Source: a virus
Length of the DNA: 44,573 nt
IMG/VR virus record: IMGVR_UViG_3300047472_000097
Span: 1 to 44,573 of that record
Strand: one strand, 5' to 3'
A program made the translations under genes and the position numbers. Below the pieces are notes generated by a model. That model made no database searches. It was not told the origin of the DNA and saw nothing but the letters and a program-made list of their open reading frames with translations. Below, piece after piece: positions 24,873-32,575 of this stretch (positions within the stretch are counted from its first letter, which is position 1; each line of letters begins with the position of its first letter).

Positions 24873-25090
24873 GCCGCAAGGAAACGCTGCTGAATCTGGA
24901 CGAACTACTCAAGGTATGCGCCGGCTGCGATAAGAAGAAAACAGCCGGATACCTATCTACCCAGCACAACCGGTTCCAGCACTATTGCCACAATACATGC
25001 AAGACAGGAAAGAAACTGCAGCGCATTGCAGATGACCTGGATAAGGAAGTCCGGGCGCGGCGGAAGCAAAAGAAAGGGATGAGCGCATGA
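24869..25090 (+). CDS. Zinc-finger-like protein (73 aa)
   Basis: The GTG at 24869 overlaps the previous stop (GTGA). CAGC, then a His/Cys pair in HYCHNTC, form a probable zinc finger; the C-terminal 20 residues are basic helix (RARRKQKKG). It may be DNA-binding. The stop overlaps the next ATG. Confidence 0.65.
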   Translation: MSRKETLLNLDELLKVCAGCDKKKTAGYLSTQHNRFQHYCHNTCKTGKKLQRIADDLDKEVRARRKQKKGMSA

Positions 25091-25248
25091 GAGCACAAAT
25101 CGCCATGTGGAAGGAATTCATCACCGTATATACCACAGCCTTAGCAGAGGCAGAGAAATACGGTGATGTGGGCGGCACATAGTGGAACAAGCACATGATT
25201 GACTTTTACCAGGAGAAGATTGACGAGGCGGAAAGGCAGAGTGCTTAG
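25087..25248 (+). pseudogene. Small helical protein interrupted by an amber codon
   Basis: ATG 25087 overlaps the previous stop. The frame runs 31 codons (MRAQIAMWKEFITVYTTALA...), meets TAG at 25180-25182, then stays open for 21 more codons (WNKHMIDFYQEKIDEAERQS) to a second TAG at 25248. Both halves read as one helical protein of 53 residues. A point mutation from AAG, CAG or GAG is the simplest view. It overlaps the convergent ribbon-helix-helix gene by 4 bp. Confidence 0.65.
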
Positions 25249-25400
25249 TCCTGCTTACTATCTTTCATAGCATTGCGGAGGATGACATTGATCATTGAGC
25301 TAACTGATCTGTCATCCTCCGCAGCTGCCTTGCTTATGAACTCAAATACATCTACGTCTAACGTGATTGATAACTTTTCTTTATTGGTTTGTCTGACCAT
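25245..25400 (-). CDS. Ribbon-helix-helix (CopG/Arc-like) regulator
   Basis: On the minus strand, ATG 25400 behind GAGGTG opens 51 residues. KLSITLDVDVFEFISKAAAE is a typical ribbon strand and first helix, followed by DDRSVSSMINVILRNAMKD, the second helix. Such proteins bind short tandem operators as dimers. It is the only gene on this strand in the early region. No toxin partner lies beside it, so it is more likely a stand-alone regulator than an antitoxin. Tandem 10-bp repeats lie upstream. Confidence 0.8.
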   Translation of the reverse strand: MVRQTNKEKLSITLDVDVFEFISKAAAEDDRSVSSMINVILRNAMKDSKQD

Positions 25401-25419
25401 ATAAATACACCTCAAAAAA

Positions 25420-25490
25420 AGTATAGCATTTTATCCGATAATCCAAACATTTATCTTGCCAAGTAGGATAAAGTAGGATAAAGTAAGAAT
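25420..25490. promoter_or_regulatory. Promoter and tandem-repeat operator for the ribbon-helix-helix gene
   Basis: On the minus strand an extended -10 (TGCTATACT, 25420-25428 complement) serves the 25400 gene. TTTATCC at 25430-25436 lies in the spacer. AAGTAGGATA occurs at 25461-25470 and 25471-25480, followed by AAGTAAGAAT at 25481-25490: direct repeats of exactly one helical turn, the kind of target ribbon-helix-helix proteins use. Confidence 0.6.
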
Positions 25491-25518
25491 ATGAACAGAA
25501 CAGAAGGAGTTGAGACAC

Positions 25519-25716
25519 ATGGCAAAGTTTTACTATCACGCTTGGACGAGCGCGGAGGATAAGTTACTCAAGCAAATCATGGTCACCGGCATAACAGATC
25601 GTAAGAAGGTTCTGGACCTGTTCAACGAAGCCTCTGAACGTCTGCAGCGCACCGCCAAGTCTTGTCAGAATCGTTGGTACGAGCTTCGCAGCGCTGAAAA
25701 TTCTAAGGCCGTTTAG
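25519..25716 (+). CDS. Myb/SANT-like DNA-binding protein (65 aa)
   Basis: The ATG at 25519 follows AAGGAG at good spacing. The 65 residues form a Myb-like three-helix domain: HAWTSAEDKLLKQIMV, the middle KKVLDLFNEASERL, and RTAKSCQNRWYEL, with the spaced Trp and aromatic residues typical of Myb repeats and of RsfA-type regulators. It lies between the tandem-repeat operator and the replication initiator and may regulate early genes. Confidence 0.7.
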   Translation: MAKFYYHAWTSAEDKLLKQIMVTGITDRKKVLDLFNEASERLQRTAKSCQNRWYELRSAENSKAV

Positions 25717-25727
25717 GCGGTGGTGAC

Positions 25728-26552
25728 ATGGATGGATGGTTTAAATTACACCGCAAGATTACTGAAAGCCCGGTATTCACTGATCCTGAACTTTTAAGAC
25801 TTTGGCTCTTATGCTTGGCAAAAGCAACGTACAAAGAAACATCAGTTGTGATTGATCGACAGCAAGTAACGCTACTCCCTGGAGAGTTTATCACTGGCAG
25901 AAAATCATTAACGAACGACTACAATGTGGGGCTAAAACCAAGGCATAAGAAAAAAGAACTTTCGCTGTGGCGTGATTTAAAATTTCTCGAAGAGTGCGGA
26001 AATTTGAACATCAAATCAACCAACAAATACAGCGTCATATCAATAGTTAAGTGGTCTGAGTATCAAGAAAATGAACAACAACTGAACAACAACAGAACAA
26101 CAGATGAACAACAACTGAACACAAACAAGAAGTTAAAGAACTTAGAGAACTTATCTACTACTACAGCAGAGGACGAACCGGAAACATTAGGAAAGGCATT
26201 CACAAAAATATTCAATCAACTTCATATGGATGGATTGACCAGTGACTTCTTTATGAAGATTAAATCCAAGGGTTACACAGAACGCTTTTGTATTGAATTG
26301 CTGCTTGAAGCAGGAGAATCATGTCAAGGATCAAAACCAAGTCTTCGCTATATGGAATCAATTCGCGACAGGTGGATAAAGGAAAATATTTACACCCGAG
26401 CGCAGTCAAAGCAACAGAAGCAGGGATCTAAGGTGCAGGCTATTAACAAGAAGAATGAAAAAGCTGCTTCATACCAGGACCATGTAATGAAACTTCAAGA
26501 TGAAACGAGGAACCGCAATGAATATACCGATGGAGACATTGTTAACCTCTGA
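25728..26552 (+). CDS. DnaD-like replication initiator
   Basis: The 274-residue product has a winged-helix N-terminal part (WFKLHRKITESPVFTDPELL ... WLLCLAKATYKET) typical of phage replisome organisers, an Asn/Gln-rich linker (about 118-145), and a C-terminal helical part. It would bind the origin and load the helicase encoded next, whose gene it overlaps by 35 bp. The linker DNA contains 18-bp direct repeats that may be the origin. Confidence 0.75.
   Translation: MDGWFKLHRKITESPVFTDPELLRLWLLCLAKATYKETSVVIDRQQVTLLPGEFITGRKSLTNDYNVGLKPRHKKKELSLWRDLKFLEECGNLNIKSTNKYSVISIVKWSEYQENEQQLNNNRTTDEQQLNTNKKLKNLENLSTTTAEDEPETLGKAFTKIFNQLHMDGLTSDFFMKIKSKGYTERFCIELLLEAGESCQGSKPSLRYMESIRDRWIKENIYTRAQSKQQKQGSKVQAINKKNEKAASYQDHVMKLQDETRNRNEYTDGDIVNL
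26071..26121 (+). repeat. 18-bp direct repeats, candidate replication origin
   Basis: ATGAACAACAACTGAACA occurs at 26071-26088 and 26104-26121, start to start 33 bp (three turns), with a related GAACAACAACAGAACAAC between. They lie inside the initiator gene in its Asn/Gln linker. Many phages place their origin within the initiator gene, but low-complexity coding can produce similar repeats. Confidence 0.45.
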
Positions 26553-27822
26553 ACAGAGCATACAGGCTGAGCGAGGGATCATATCGGTAGTACTACAGGG
26601 TGGAAAGGTATTGGACGAACTTGCTGGACACTTACACCCGGAAGACTTCCAAGAGATCGCATTCCGGCACATTTACGAAGCAGCCTTATCCCTTTATTCC
26701 AAGAATGAACCGGTTGACATCATCACTGTCAGCGCGAAACTCCAACAGGCGAAGGTGCTGGAAGAGATCGGCGGCGTAACTAACCTATCACGGATAGCAA
26801 AAGCCGAATTCACAGGAGGATACACGAATCATTATGTGAAGATCATCAAGCGCCAATCAATCCGAGTAAAGGGAATGATGCTTGCCGGAGACATTCAAGC
26901 CATTACTACCGAGGATGATTTCGAAACACCGGAAGAATACCTGCAACTGCTGGACACGATGTTTACTCAAATGCGTCCGGAGTTAAAAGGCGCAATGAAG
27001 TCTTTCTCTGATACAGAAGAATCATTTATCGAGTCATTGTTGACTAAGGAAGCGTTGATCAAAACCGGGTTTGAGAACTTCGACACATGGTCTGGAGGAA
27101 TCGGCAGAGGATGGCTATACATATTAGCCGGCCGGCCGAGTATCGGAAAAACAGCAAGGGCAATGCAGATGGCAACAAATATGGCGCGCCAGGATGCCGG
27201 GGATGTGCTGGTGTACTCACTGGAAATGACCAGCAATCAGTTGAAAGAGCGAATTATGTCAACCATCACAGGGATTAATTACGCCAAGATCAGGCAGAAG
27301 GATCTCAGTGAGTTTGAATTCAACCTAATCAAGAAGGCGCACACCATGTTCAACCAGTACCCAATGATGATTGATGACAGCTCAGGTGTTACTTTCGACC
27401 AAGTTAGGGCCACAGCCCGTCAGATTCACCGCCAAAAAGGCAGAGTCGGGGCCATATTTGTGGACTACTTAACCCGGATGAACATCAAGCAGCAGAAAGG
27501 CGAGACCTGGAGCCGTGCAGTAGGTGAGGTTGCCAAACGCTTCAAATGGCTGGCACAGGAGTTAGATTGCCCGGTCATACTTCTAGCACAACTTAGCCGA
27601 GAAGGAGCAGAGGGAGCGCCGCAGCTGCATCATCTTCGAGATTCAGGGGAGATAGAGCAAGAGGCAGACACCGTAGAATTCCTTTGGCAAGATCCAGATG
27701 AAACCAGTCGGGACGGAGTGATTGTACAGTCTACCATTGCAAAGGGCCGGCACACGGGAACGAAGGCTTTCAAGTACCTGTTCAAAGGATGGGTGCAGAA
27801 ATATGAAGACTATAACCGCTAG
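26518..27822 (+). CDS. DnaB-type replicative helicase
   Basis: The ATG at 26518 follows CGAGG; a longer frame starts at 26500 but has a poorer site. The 434-residue protein has a DnaB N-terminal domain (about 1-110: SEQSIQAERGIISVVL), a Walker A (GRPSIGKT, near 205-212), Walker B region (GAIFVDYLTRM) and the DnaB box LAQLSREG. It unwinds DNA at the phage fork as a hexamer, loaded by the preceding initiator. No separate loader is seen. Confidence 0.95.
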   Translation: MNIPMETLLTSEQSIQAERGIISVVLQGGKVLDELAGHLHPEDFQEIAFRHIYEAALSLYSKNEPVDIITVSAKLQQAKVLEEIGGVTNLSRIAKAEFTGGYTNHYVKIIKRQSIRVKGMMLAGDIQAITTEDDFETPEEYLQLLDTMFTQMRPELKGAMKSFSDTEESFIESLLTKEALIKTGFENFDTWSGGIGRGWLYILAGRPSIGKTARAMQMATNMARQDAGDVLVYSLEMTSNQLKERIMSTITGINYAKIRQKDLSEFEFNLIKKAHTMFNQYPMMIDDSSGVTFDQVRATARQIHRQKGRVGAIFVDYLTRMNIKQQKGETWSRAVGEVAKRFKWLAQELDCPVILLAQLSREGAEGAPQLHHLRDSGEIEQEADTVEFLWQDPDETSRDGVIVQSTIAKGRHTGTKAFKYLFKGWVQKYEDYNR

Positions 27823-27834
27823 GGAGGGATAAAC

Positions 27835-28005
27835 ATGAAAAGCAGATGGGATGTATACGAATACTTGAAAAAGCACGCATTACCTAACCACCTGTTGCCG
27901 CGGGCACAGCAGTTGGAACCGATATTCCCGGAACTTGAACGAGAAGAGATCCAGGAAGGGATCGAAGAATATAAGGCTGCAAAATGGCTGCGTAAAGTGG
28001 CCTAA
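27835..28005 (+). CDS. Small hypothetical protein (56 aa)
   Basis: ATG behind GGGAGGGAT, 12 bp after the helicase. The 56 residues (MKSRWDVYEYLKKHALPNHL...) look helical and charged. It shares the replication operon. No known family is apparent. Confidence 0.6.
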   Translation: MKSRWDVYEYLKKHALPNHLLPRAQQLEPIFPELEREEIQEGIEEYKAAKWLRKVA

Positions 28006-28066
28006 CAAGAGGGGGTAACCGGAGTTAACGGAGCCACTACGCGCGATAACAAGGGAGGAAACAGGG

Positions 28067-28369
28067 ATGAACTACGAATACGGCGATATCAACTATCACT
28101 ACATGCCGGTTGATCACCCCGGAGTATGGAGTTATCCAAATGATTATAAATATCCGGTTGCTTATAACGAGAAAGTGTTTGGAGCTAAACCTATCGGTAT
28201 CATGTGCCACGCTGGCGATATCGTTTGTACAGATCACGGATCATACTACGAGCCGCCGGTATATGACTTAGATACTGTAGAAGTTCTGATTATCAAACCC
28301 ACCATGAGGTGTTGGGGAAGGGGATTATCAATCCGCACAACTAATACAAGCCCCACACAGACGTTATAA
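28067..28369 (+). CDS. Hypothetical Tyr-rich protein (100 aa)
   Basis: ATG behind AAGGGAGG. The product is rich in Tyr and His (NYEYGDINYHYMPVDHPGVW) and ends in a less ordered tail. Just before its stop and in the gap after it, AGACGTT (near 28357) and AACGTCT (near 28403) could form a hairpin. The function is unknown. Confidence 0.6.
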   Translation: MNYEYGDINYHYMPVDHPGVWSYPNDYKYPVAYNEKVFGAKPIGIMCHAGDIVCTDHGSYYEPPVYDLDTVEVLIIKPTMRCWGRGLSIRTTNTSPTQTL

Positions 28370-28435
28370 CCGCAAGGACTGGAACAAGGGGTGTTACCAA
28401 TAAACGTCTTATAGAGGCGTACGGGAGGCTATACG

Positions 28436-28717
28436 ATGAAAGTAAAAATTCAAGATTTATACGTTGACGGAGATTACAAAGGAACTCTATACGTGGAATC
28501 GGATGAACGGCAGTACATGCTCAACGAATATAACGGCAAGCAAGACAAGGACGGCCGGGACATTTACAAGACTCACGGGTTTTACCCATCAGTTGAGAGT
28601 GCGTTGCAGAAAGTGTTGAAGCTTCGTATCGGCAGAAGCACCGCCCAGACGCTCTAAGAGCTTATTGCAGACGTTGAAAGCATCAAGGAAGACATTCGGA
28701 AAGCATTGCAATTTTAA
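28436..28717 (+). pseudogene. Small protein gene interrupted by an ochre codon
   Basis: ATG behind ACGGGAGG opens 73 codons (MKVKIQDLYVDGDYKGTLYV...) to TAA 28655-28657. The same frame then stays open for 19 codons (ELIADVESIKEDIRKALQF) to TAA 28717. The extension is a good amphipathic helix, so the original protein was probably 93 residues with Gln, Glu or Lys at the stop. The first part may still be made as a shorter product. Confidence 0.6.
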
Positions 28718-28757
28718 TCGCTCTACGGGGCGTACAGAAGGTGAGAGGGTGAAGGGA

Positions 28758-29000
28758 ATGGTAGAAGAAAACGGTTTGAATGAGTATCAAATAGCTTTAG
28801 TTAGAACGTTGTGGGAATTAGCACAAGGAAGGATAAACACTATTTATTCACCGCAAGGCGCAGAGGAAGAAAAACAGGCAGTAGAAGAATGGATGGGACG
28901 CGTGTTTCCTAAAGAGTGCAACGAATGGATTAGGGCCGAAGGGCATCAATCGACAGAATCCGCTCAGGCAAAGCCGGGGGCCGAAAAGAGGGAGGTTTAG
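28758..29000 (+). CDS. Hypothetical protein (80 aa)
   Basis: ATG 28758 or the GTG at 28749 (AAGGTGAGAG upstream) is the likely start. The helical N-terminal half (NEYQIALVRTLWELAQGRI) is followed by a polar tail. The last 20 codons coincide with one copy of a GC-rich element that is otherwise found between genes, so the true C-terminus may be altered by its presence. Confidence 0.6.
   Translation: MVEENGLNEYQIALVRTLWELAQGRINTIYSPQGAEEEKQAVEEWMGRVFPKECNEWIRAEGHQSTESAQAKPGAEKREV
28932..28990 (+). repeat. GC-rich accessory element, copy 1 (coding)
   Basis: Starts GGGCCGAAGGGCAT and ends GCCGGGGGCCGAAAAG. It matches the copies at 30800, 33163 and 33831. This copy lies inside the 3' end of a gene, 14 bp before the next ATG. 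Confidence 0.55.
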
Positions 29001-29003
29001 ACT

Positions 29004-29273
29004 ATGAATAAACTAACAGAGATCAAACGAATGAATGAAAATTTCAAAATCTTCATAAAGGCGAGCAACACTAAGTTAACAACATGGGAAGAAGAGCTAT
29101 TAAACGATGTATTCACCCTCATTTCTCTCCTAGAAGAAAAGGACAAAGCCCTAGCGTTCTACGCAGACCATTCAAACTGGAGTTACGACTATTCTGGTGA
29201 TGGGATGATAGGTGATGGCGGAGAAATCGCCCGTAAAGCCCTTAACACATCCTCTAACAACGAAGGAGACTAA
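29004..29273 (+). CDS. Hypothetical acidic protein (89 aa)
   Basis: ATG behind GGGAGGTTTAG. Helical N-terminal half (MNENFKIFIKASNTKLTTWE), then LLEEKDKALAFYADHSNWSY, a pattern recurring in small phage proteins of unknown role. Packed 3 bp from the next gene. Confidence 0.6.
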   Translation: MNKLTEIKRMNENFKIFIKASNTKLTTWEEELLNDVFTLISLLEEKDKALAFYADHSNWSYDYSGDGMIGDGGEIARKALNTSSNNEGD

Positions 29274-29276
29274 ATC

Positions 29277-29570
29277 ATGACACCAGAACGGAAAGAAGAG
29301 ATAGCAACAACGCGCGGGAAAAGGGATTGGTACACCTTACAACGGTACATCATGGAGTTACTGGATGCTCTAGAAGAGGCACAACAACAGAACGAAAGAC
29401 TCCGCAAAAATTTCATGTTCAGCGGATCGGCATTAGAGGCGGCACAACAGACCATAGCCAGGCTAACAGCCGCACTAATCGCCGAACGGGACGATGCCCT
29501 CACTTGGGACGGTATAGGTACGGTTAACCGGATCAACGAGGCCCTTGGGGAAGGAGCTAAGGAATCATGA
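29277..29570 (+). CDS. Hypothetical coiled-coil protein (97 aa)
   Basis: ATG behind GAAGGAGAC. The middle is a probable coiled coil (YIMELLDALEEAQQQNERLR and LEAAQQTIARLTAALIAERD). Overlaps the next start (ATGA). No function assigned. Confidence 0.6.
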   Translation: MTPERKEEIATTRGKRDWYTLQRYIMELLDALEEAQQQNERLRKNFMFSGSALEAAQQTIARLTAALIAERDDALTWDGIGTVNRINEALGEGAKES

Positions 29571-29785
29571 ATGAAAAACAGAAAGAGCTTTTTATAGAAC
29601 TATTGAAAATGCCTGTTGGGACGATCCTCAGAAAAGGTAAAACGGAACGAATTCTAATTGGTTTAATACCTGGAATGATTGTCTATAGAACAAAGCGTTC
29701 TAAAACTAAGCATACTGGATTGAATATAGTTTCATTTATGAAATGGGCTGAAAAAGCTGAAATCATAGAGGTGGAGCAGCCATGA
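29567..29785 (+). CDS. Hypothetical protein (72 aa)
   Basis: ATGA overlap with the previous gene; GGAGCTAAGG lies upstream. The product has a helical start (KQKELFIELLKMPVG) and a basic beta-like middle (LRKGKTERILIGLIPG). It overlaps the next gene by 4 bp. Confidence 0.55.
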   Translation: MNEKQKELFIELLKMPVGTILRKGKTERILIGLIPGMIVYRTKRSKTKHTGLNIVSFMKWAEKAEIIEVEQP

Positions 29786-30183
29786 CACAGGTACAGACAA
29801 TGACCAACCCGGAGCTTAACCGGGCGCTGGCGGAGTTGATGGGGTACACGGTTGAACCTAGCGTTCAAATCGGAGTCTTCCGTCTGATGAAGGGCGGGAA
29901 GATACAAGCGACATCCAGCGTGCCGGAGGAATTGGTATGGTCATATGCTCCTGATTATGCTGGAGACCCTGCTGCCTCTCTAGAGGTACAGACAGCAGCG
30001 TGCAATGATCATCTCTACTGGTACATTCAGGCACTGTCTAGGGTTGTAGGCGCTGACGGATATTGGGATAGGGGAGCGTTAGACTATGAAGGTATAGCAC
30101 TTTTGCTCACCGCCAGCCCCAGAGAGAGGGCAGAGGCGGCATATATCACGCTTAGAAAGGATGTGGGGAAAAGTGGAATGTAA
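29782..30183 (+). CDS. Phage ABA-sandwich domain protein
   Basis: The 133-residue protein shows the pattern of the phage ABA sandwich domain: NPELNRALAELMGYTVEPS near the start, YWYIQALSRVV, and a final LLTASPRERAEAAYITL. These proteins are frequent in Firmicutes phages; the biochemical role is not known. The ATG overlaps the previous stop. Confidence 0.75.
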   Translation: MTQVQTMTNPELNRALAELMGYTVEPSVQIGVFRLMKGGKIQATSSVPEELVWSYAPDYAGDPAASLEVQTAACNDHLYWYIQALSRVVGADGYWDRGALDYEGIALLLTASPRERAEAAYITLRKDVGKSGM

Positions 30184-30799
30184 ATATTACGAAATCAATG
30201 AAACGCAGGCGCGACAAGCACGCAATATGTGGAGTTTTTCGGAGTATGTTGCAGGCAGTGCGACAGAGGATTACAAGCAGTGCGTTGACACGGCATATTT
30301 ACATGTCGATGCCGTACCAGAACATGCGAAAGAAAAAGCCTTATATTACGCCGATATGTACGCTAAAAAATTAGCGGAAAATATCAATAAAGGTTTTCGT
30401 ATTGAGTTAATGTGTCCGTCCGTAATGATTAGTGGTGCGGGTAATTTCCCGGTACGCAAAAAAGAAAAGCAAAACGAAGCAAGAGGGCGGCATTATGAAG
30501 AATATGAACGAATAAAAGGTTATTTAGAAAAAATCAAATGGCTTAAAAATTCAAAACCGATTGAGCCAACCGACCAGCCAAATAAAGAATATGACGGAGA
30601 TTATTTTAAGGTTATAGAAAACGCAGAAATCGACCGCTTGCAGCTTGTATTTGATGGTAAACCAAGCGATAGCATTCGTACAATACTAAAATCAAACGGA
30701 TATAAATGGTCGCCGAAAAACGGAACATGGCAACGCCAACTAACGGATAATGCAAGGGCAAGTGTGGTAAGAGTTGAACGCGGAATAAAGGCAATATAA
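30161..30799 (+). CDS. Conserved mobile-element protein, AT-rich (212 aa)
   Basis: ATG 30161 or GTG 30173 (GGGGAAAA upstream) is the start. The sequence has a helical domain with CPSVMISGAGNFPVRKKEKQ, a block I recall from phage and plasmid proteins of Firmicutes without known function, and a C-terminal motif ILKSNGYKWSPKNGTWQRQL. The gene is clearly more AT-rich than its neighbours, which suggests recent acquisition. It overlaps the preceding gene by 23 bp. Confidence 0.65.
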   Translation: MWGKVECKYYEINETQARQARNMWSFSEYVAGSATEDYKQCVDTAYLHVDAVPEHAKEKALYYADMYAKKLAENINKGFRIELMCPSVMISGAGNFPVRKKEKQNEARGRHYEEYERIKGYLEKIKWLKNSKPIEPTDQPNKEYDGDYFKVIENAEIDRLQLVFDGKPSDSIRTILKSNGYKWSPKNGTWQRQLTDNARASVVRVERGIKAI

Positions 30800-30866
30800 A
30801 CGGCCGGAGGCCACCATCCGAAGGAATAATCCCAGGCGACAGCCGGGGGCCGAAACAGATCGGGGA
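30800..30866 (+). repeat. GC-rich accessory element, copy 2 (intergenic)
   Basis: Begins right after a stop codon with ACGGCCGGAGGCC and contains GCCGGGGGCCGAAACAG. It matches the copies at 28932, 33163 and 33831 and precedes the HNH gene at 30909. Confidence 0.6.
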
Positions 30867-30908
30867 GTAGGAGTAACCCTCCTCTCCCACTAAGGGAGGC
30901 AGATACTG

Positions 30909-31391
30909 ATGGAGCAGTGGAAACCAGTTAGGGATTTCGAGGATTTATACGAAGTTAGCAGCTATGGAAGACTGCGGAACATCAAGACTAGAAAGATGCG
31001 GAAAAGCTCAATAATCAATAAGTATTATGTAATTGGCCTTTCTAATAATGGGAAATTCAAGAATGCTAAAGTCCATCGTATGGTAGCTGAAGCTTTTATT
31101 ACTAATCCATATCATTACCCGCAAGTAAATCATATCGATGGCAATAAACTGAATAATTGCGTTGAAAATCTCGAATGGGTAACCAGACAGCAAAATTTAG
31201 AACATGCTTGGGCGATGGGATTAGGGCCACGCCCGAGAGAAGTGATACAAGTGAAAGATGGCGTAGAGGTCGGAAGATTTAGAAGCATAGCAAAAGCAGC
31301 AAAACATGTCGGGGGTAGCCCATTGGGACTAAGAAATGCGTGTGTAGGTAAATGCCGAAGATGGAAGGGTTACGAATGGAAGTTTGCTTAA
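30909..31391 (+). CDS. NUMOD4-HNH homing endonuclease
   Basis: Order of parts: NUMOD4 (EQWKPVRDFEDLYEVSSYGR), an HNH motif (KVHRMVAEAFI ... VNHIDGNKLNNCVENLEWV, with the catalytic His and Asn), and a C-terminal NUMOD1-like helix-turn-helix (RFRSIAKAAKHVGGSPLGLR). Length (160) is normal. It is a free-standing selfish nuclease, inserted between accessory genes behind a repeat element. Confidence 0.9.
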   Translation: MEQWKPVRDFEDLYEVSSYGRLRNIKTRKMRKSSIINKYYVIGLSNNGKFKNAKVHRMVAEAFITNPYHYPQVNHIDGNKLNNCVENLEWVTRQQNLEHAWAMGLGPRPREVIQVKDGVEVGRFRSIAKAAKHVGGSPLGLRNACVGKCRRWKGYEWKFA

Positions 31392-31409
31392 AATGAGGGA
31401 GGAAGCCCA

Positions 31410-31460
31410 ATGACACAAATACCGAGGGACTGGCAAAAGGATATGGAGGGATATGAATGA
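31410..31460 (+). pseudogene. Remnant N-terminus of a displaced gene
   Basis: ATG 31410 behind GGGAGGAAG encodes only 16 residues (MTQIPRDWQKDMEGYE) before TGA, which overlaps the start of the next HNH gene. The strong ribosome binding site and sensible start suggest that the rest of a gene was lost when the HNH gene arrived. Confidence 0.45.
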
Positions 31461-32020
31461 AAAACGAATATATCGTCAATGGTTCAGTCGCTTGTGTCTT
31501 AGTAAAAAGGAATTCGGGGTTGATAGACCGCATTATCGTTGATTCAGATGATTTGGAAAGAATATCTGAATTTCCGAACACGTGGAATATAACTCAGGGT
31601 TATGCCTATGGGCATTTACCTCGCAACAGAAACAAGAGAGGTTATGTCAGCATGCATAGGCTGGTAATGGATGCGCCTAAAGGTAGTGTTATTGATCATA
31701 TCAACCACAATACTTTAGACAATAGAAAAGCAAACCTGAGAATTTGTTCAACCAGTGAGAATGCACAAAATAGATTGGGTGCACAAAGAAATAGCAAGAG
31801 TGGCATAAGAGGGGTGACGTGGGACGAAAAAAATAGAGTTTGGATCGTTACCTACAAGAAGGAAGGGCAGATTTATCAAGTAGGTCGATTCCGTTCGAAA
31901 GAAGAAGCAAGAAAAGCTTCAATTGCAGCAAGGAAAGAGAACTTCCCGTTTTATGTAGGAGAGTCCCTATACCCAGATACCCCAGCACCCACAACCAAGG
32001 AGGATGAAATTAATGACTAA
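31457..32020 (+). CDS. HNH-AP2 homing endonuclease
   Basis: The 187-residue protein has an HNH motif (MHRLVMDAPKGSVIDHINHN, NLRICSTSENAQN) and an AP2-type DNA-binding domain (GIRGVTWDEKNRVWIVTYKK ... QVGRFRSKEEARKA). It is the second homing nuclease within 1.2 kb. The last 15 residues are Pro/Asp-rich and may derive from a former host gene. Confidence 0.9.
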   Translation: MKNEYIVNGSVACVLVKRNSGLIDRIIVDSDDLERISEFPNTWNITQGYAYGHLPRNRNKRGYVSMHRLVMDAPKGSVIDHINHNTLDNRKANLRICSTSENAQNRLGAQRNSKSGIRGVTWDEKNRVWIVTYKKEGQIYQVGRFRSKEEARKASIAARKENFPFYVGESLYPDTPAPTTKEDEIND

Positions 32021-32411
32021 ACTGAAACTTTCTGAGCTTGAAGATGATATTGAAGTTGGCCGTGATGGATCTGTGGATGAAAATTGGACTGTCGGGGAAT
32101 TAAAGCACGAAATCATTAACCTTGGTGAATCGCATCATAAACACACAGACTGGTGCACGCTTAAACCTGAGACATGGCGGCCAGATGCTGAAAGCATGAT
32201 CAGCCAGTATATCGAAAATGAATATCAAGATATGTACGAAGATTGGGACGAACGGGCGAATGACTGCATAACGCCGGAACACATCGCAAAGATTCAGGCT
32301 GTACTGGATGATGCGTTTAAAGATGGCCATGCGACACAGTATTGGAGCTATGATAAGCCAGTTGAAATTGATATCCTGCCTACCCCAGCACCCAAGGAGG
32401 GAGAAGCATAG
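32013..32411 (+). CDS. Acidic hypothetical protein (132 aa)
   Basis: Of two in-frame starts, ATG 32013 is chosen since AAGGAGG lies 9 bp upstream; ATG 32004 touches that site. The protein is strongly acidic with several Trp residues (SMISQYIENEYQDMYEDWDE). Acidic phage proteins may mimic DNA, but nothing specific supports that here. Confidence 0.65.
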   Translation: MTKLKLSELEDDIEVGRDGSVDENWTVGELKHEIINLGESHHKHTDWCTLKPETWRPDAESMISQYIENEYQDMYEDWDERANDCITPEHIAKIQAVLDDAFKDGHATQYWSYDKPVEIDILPTPAPKEGEA

Positions 32412-32575
32412 TGCTTACATTCAGATTAGGCAAATGCAGTGCATGCGGTCGAACAAAGCCACTGAAGGGGACTAAGAATAAGCGCTGCTATGATTGTACT
32501 CTTTCCGGATTCACCAAAAAGTCCAAAAATATCCCGTGGAAGCAGGTGGAGTCAAACGATGAAACAGGCGTATGA
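32411..32575 (+). CDS. Small zinc-ribbon protein (54 aa)
   Basis: GTG 32411 overlaps the previous stop; GGAGGGAG is upstream. CSAC and CYDC, 16 residues apart, form a clear zinc ribbon, followed by a basic segment (TKKSKN). It probably binds nucleic acid. Confidence 0.65.
   Translation: MLTFRLGKCSACGRTKPLKGTKNKRCYDCTLSGFTKKSKNIPWKQVESNDETGV

Noticed and set aside
25245-25400. Toxin-antitoxin pair at the ribbon-helix-helix gene
   Set aside because: No toxin-like gene lies on the same strand next to it; both neighbours are on the opposite strand and look like phage genes.
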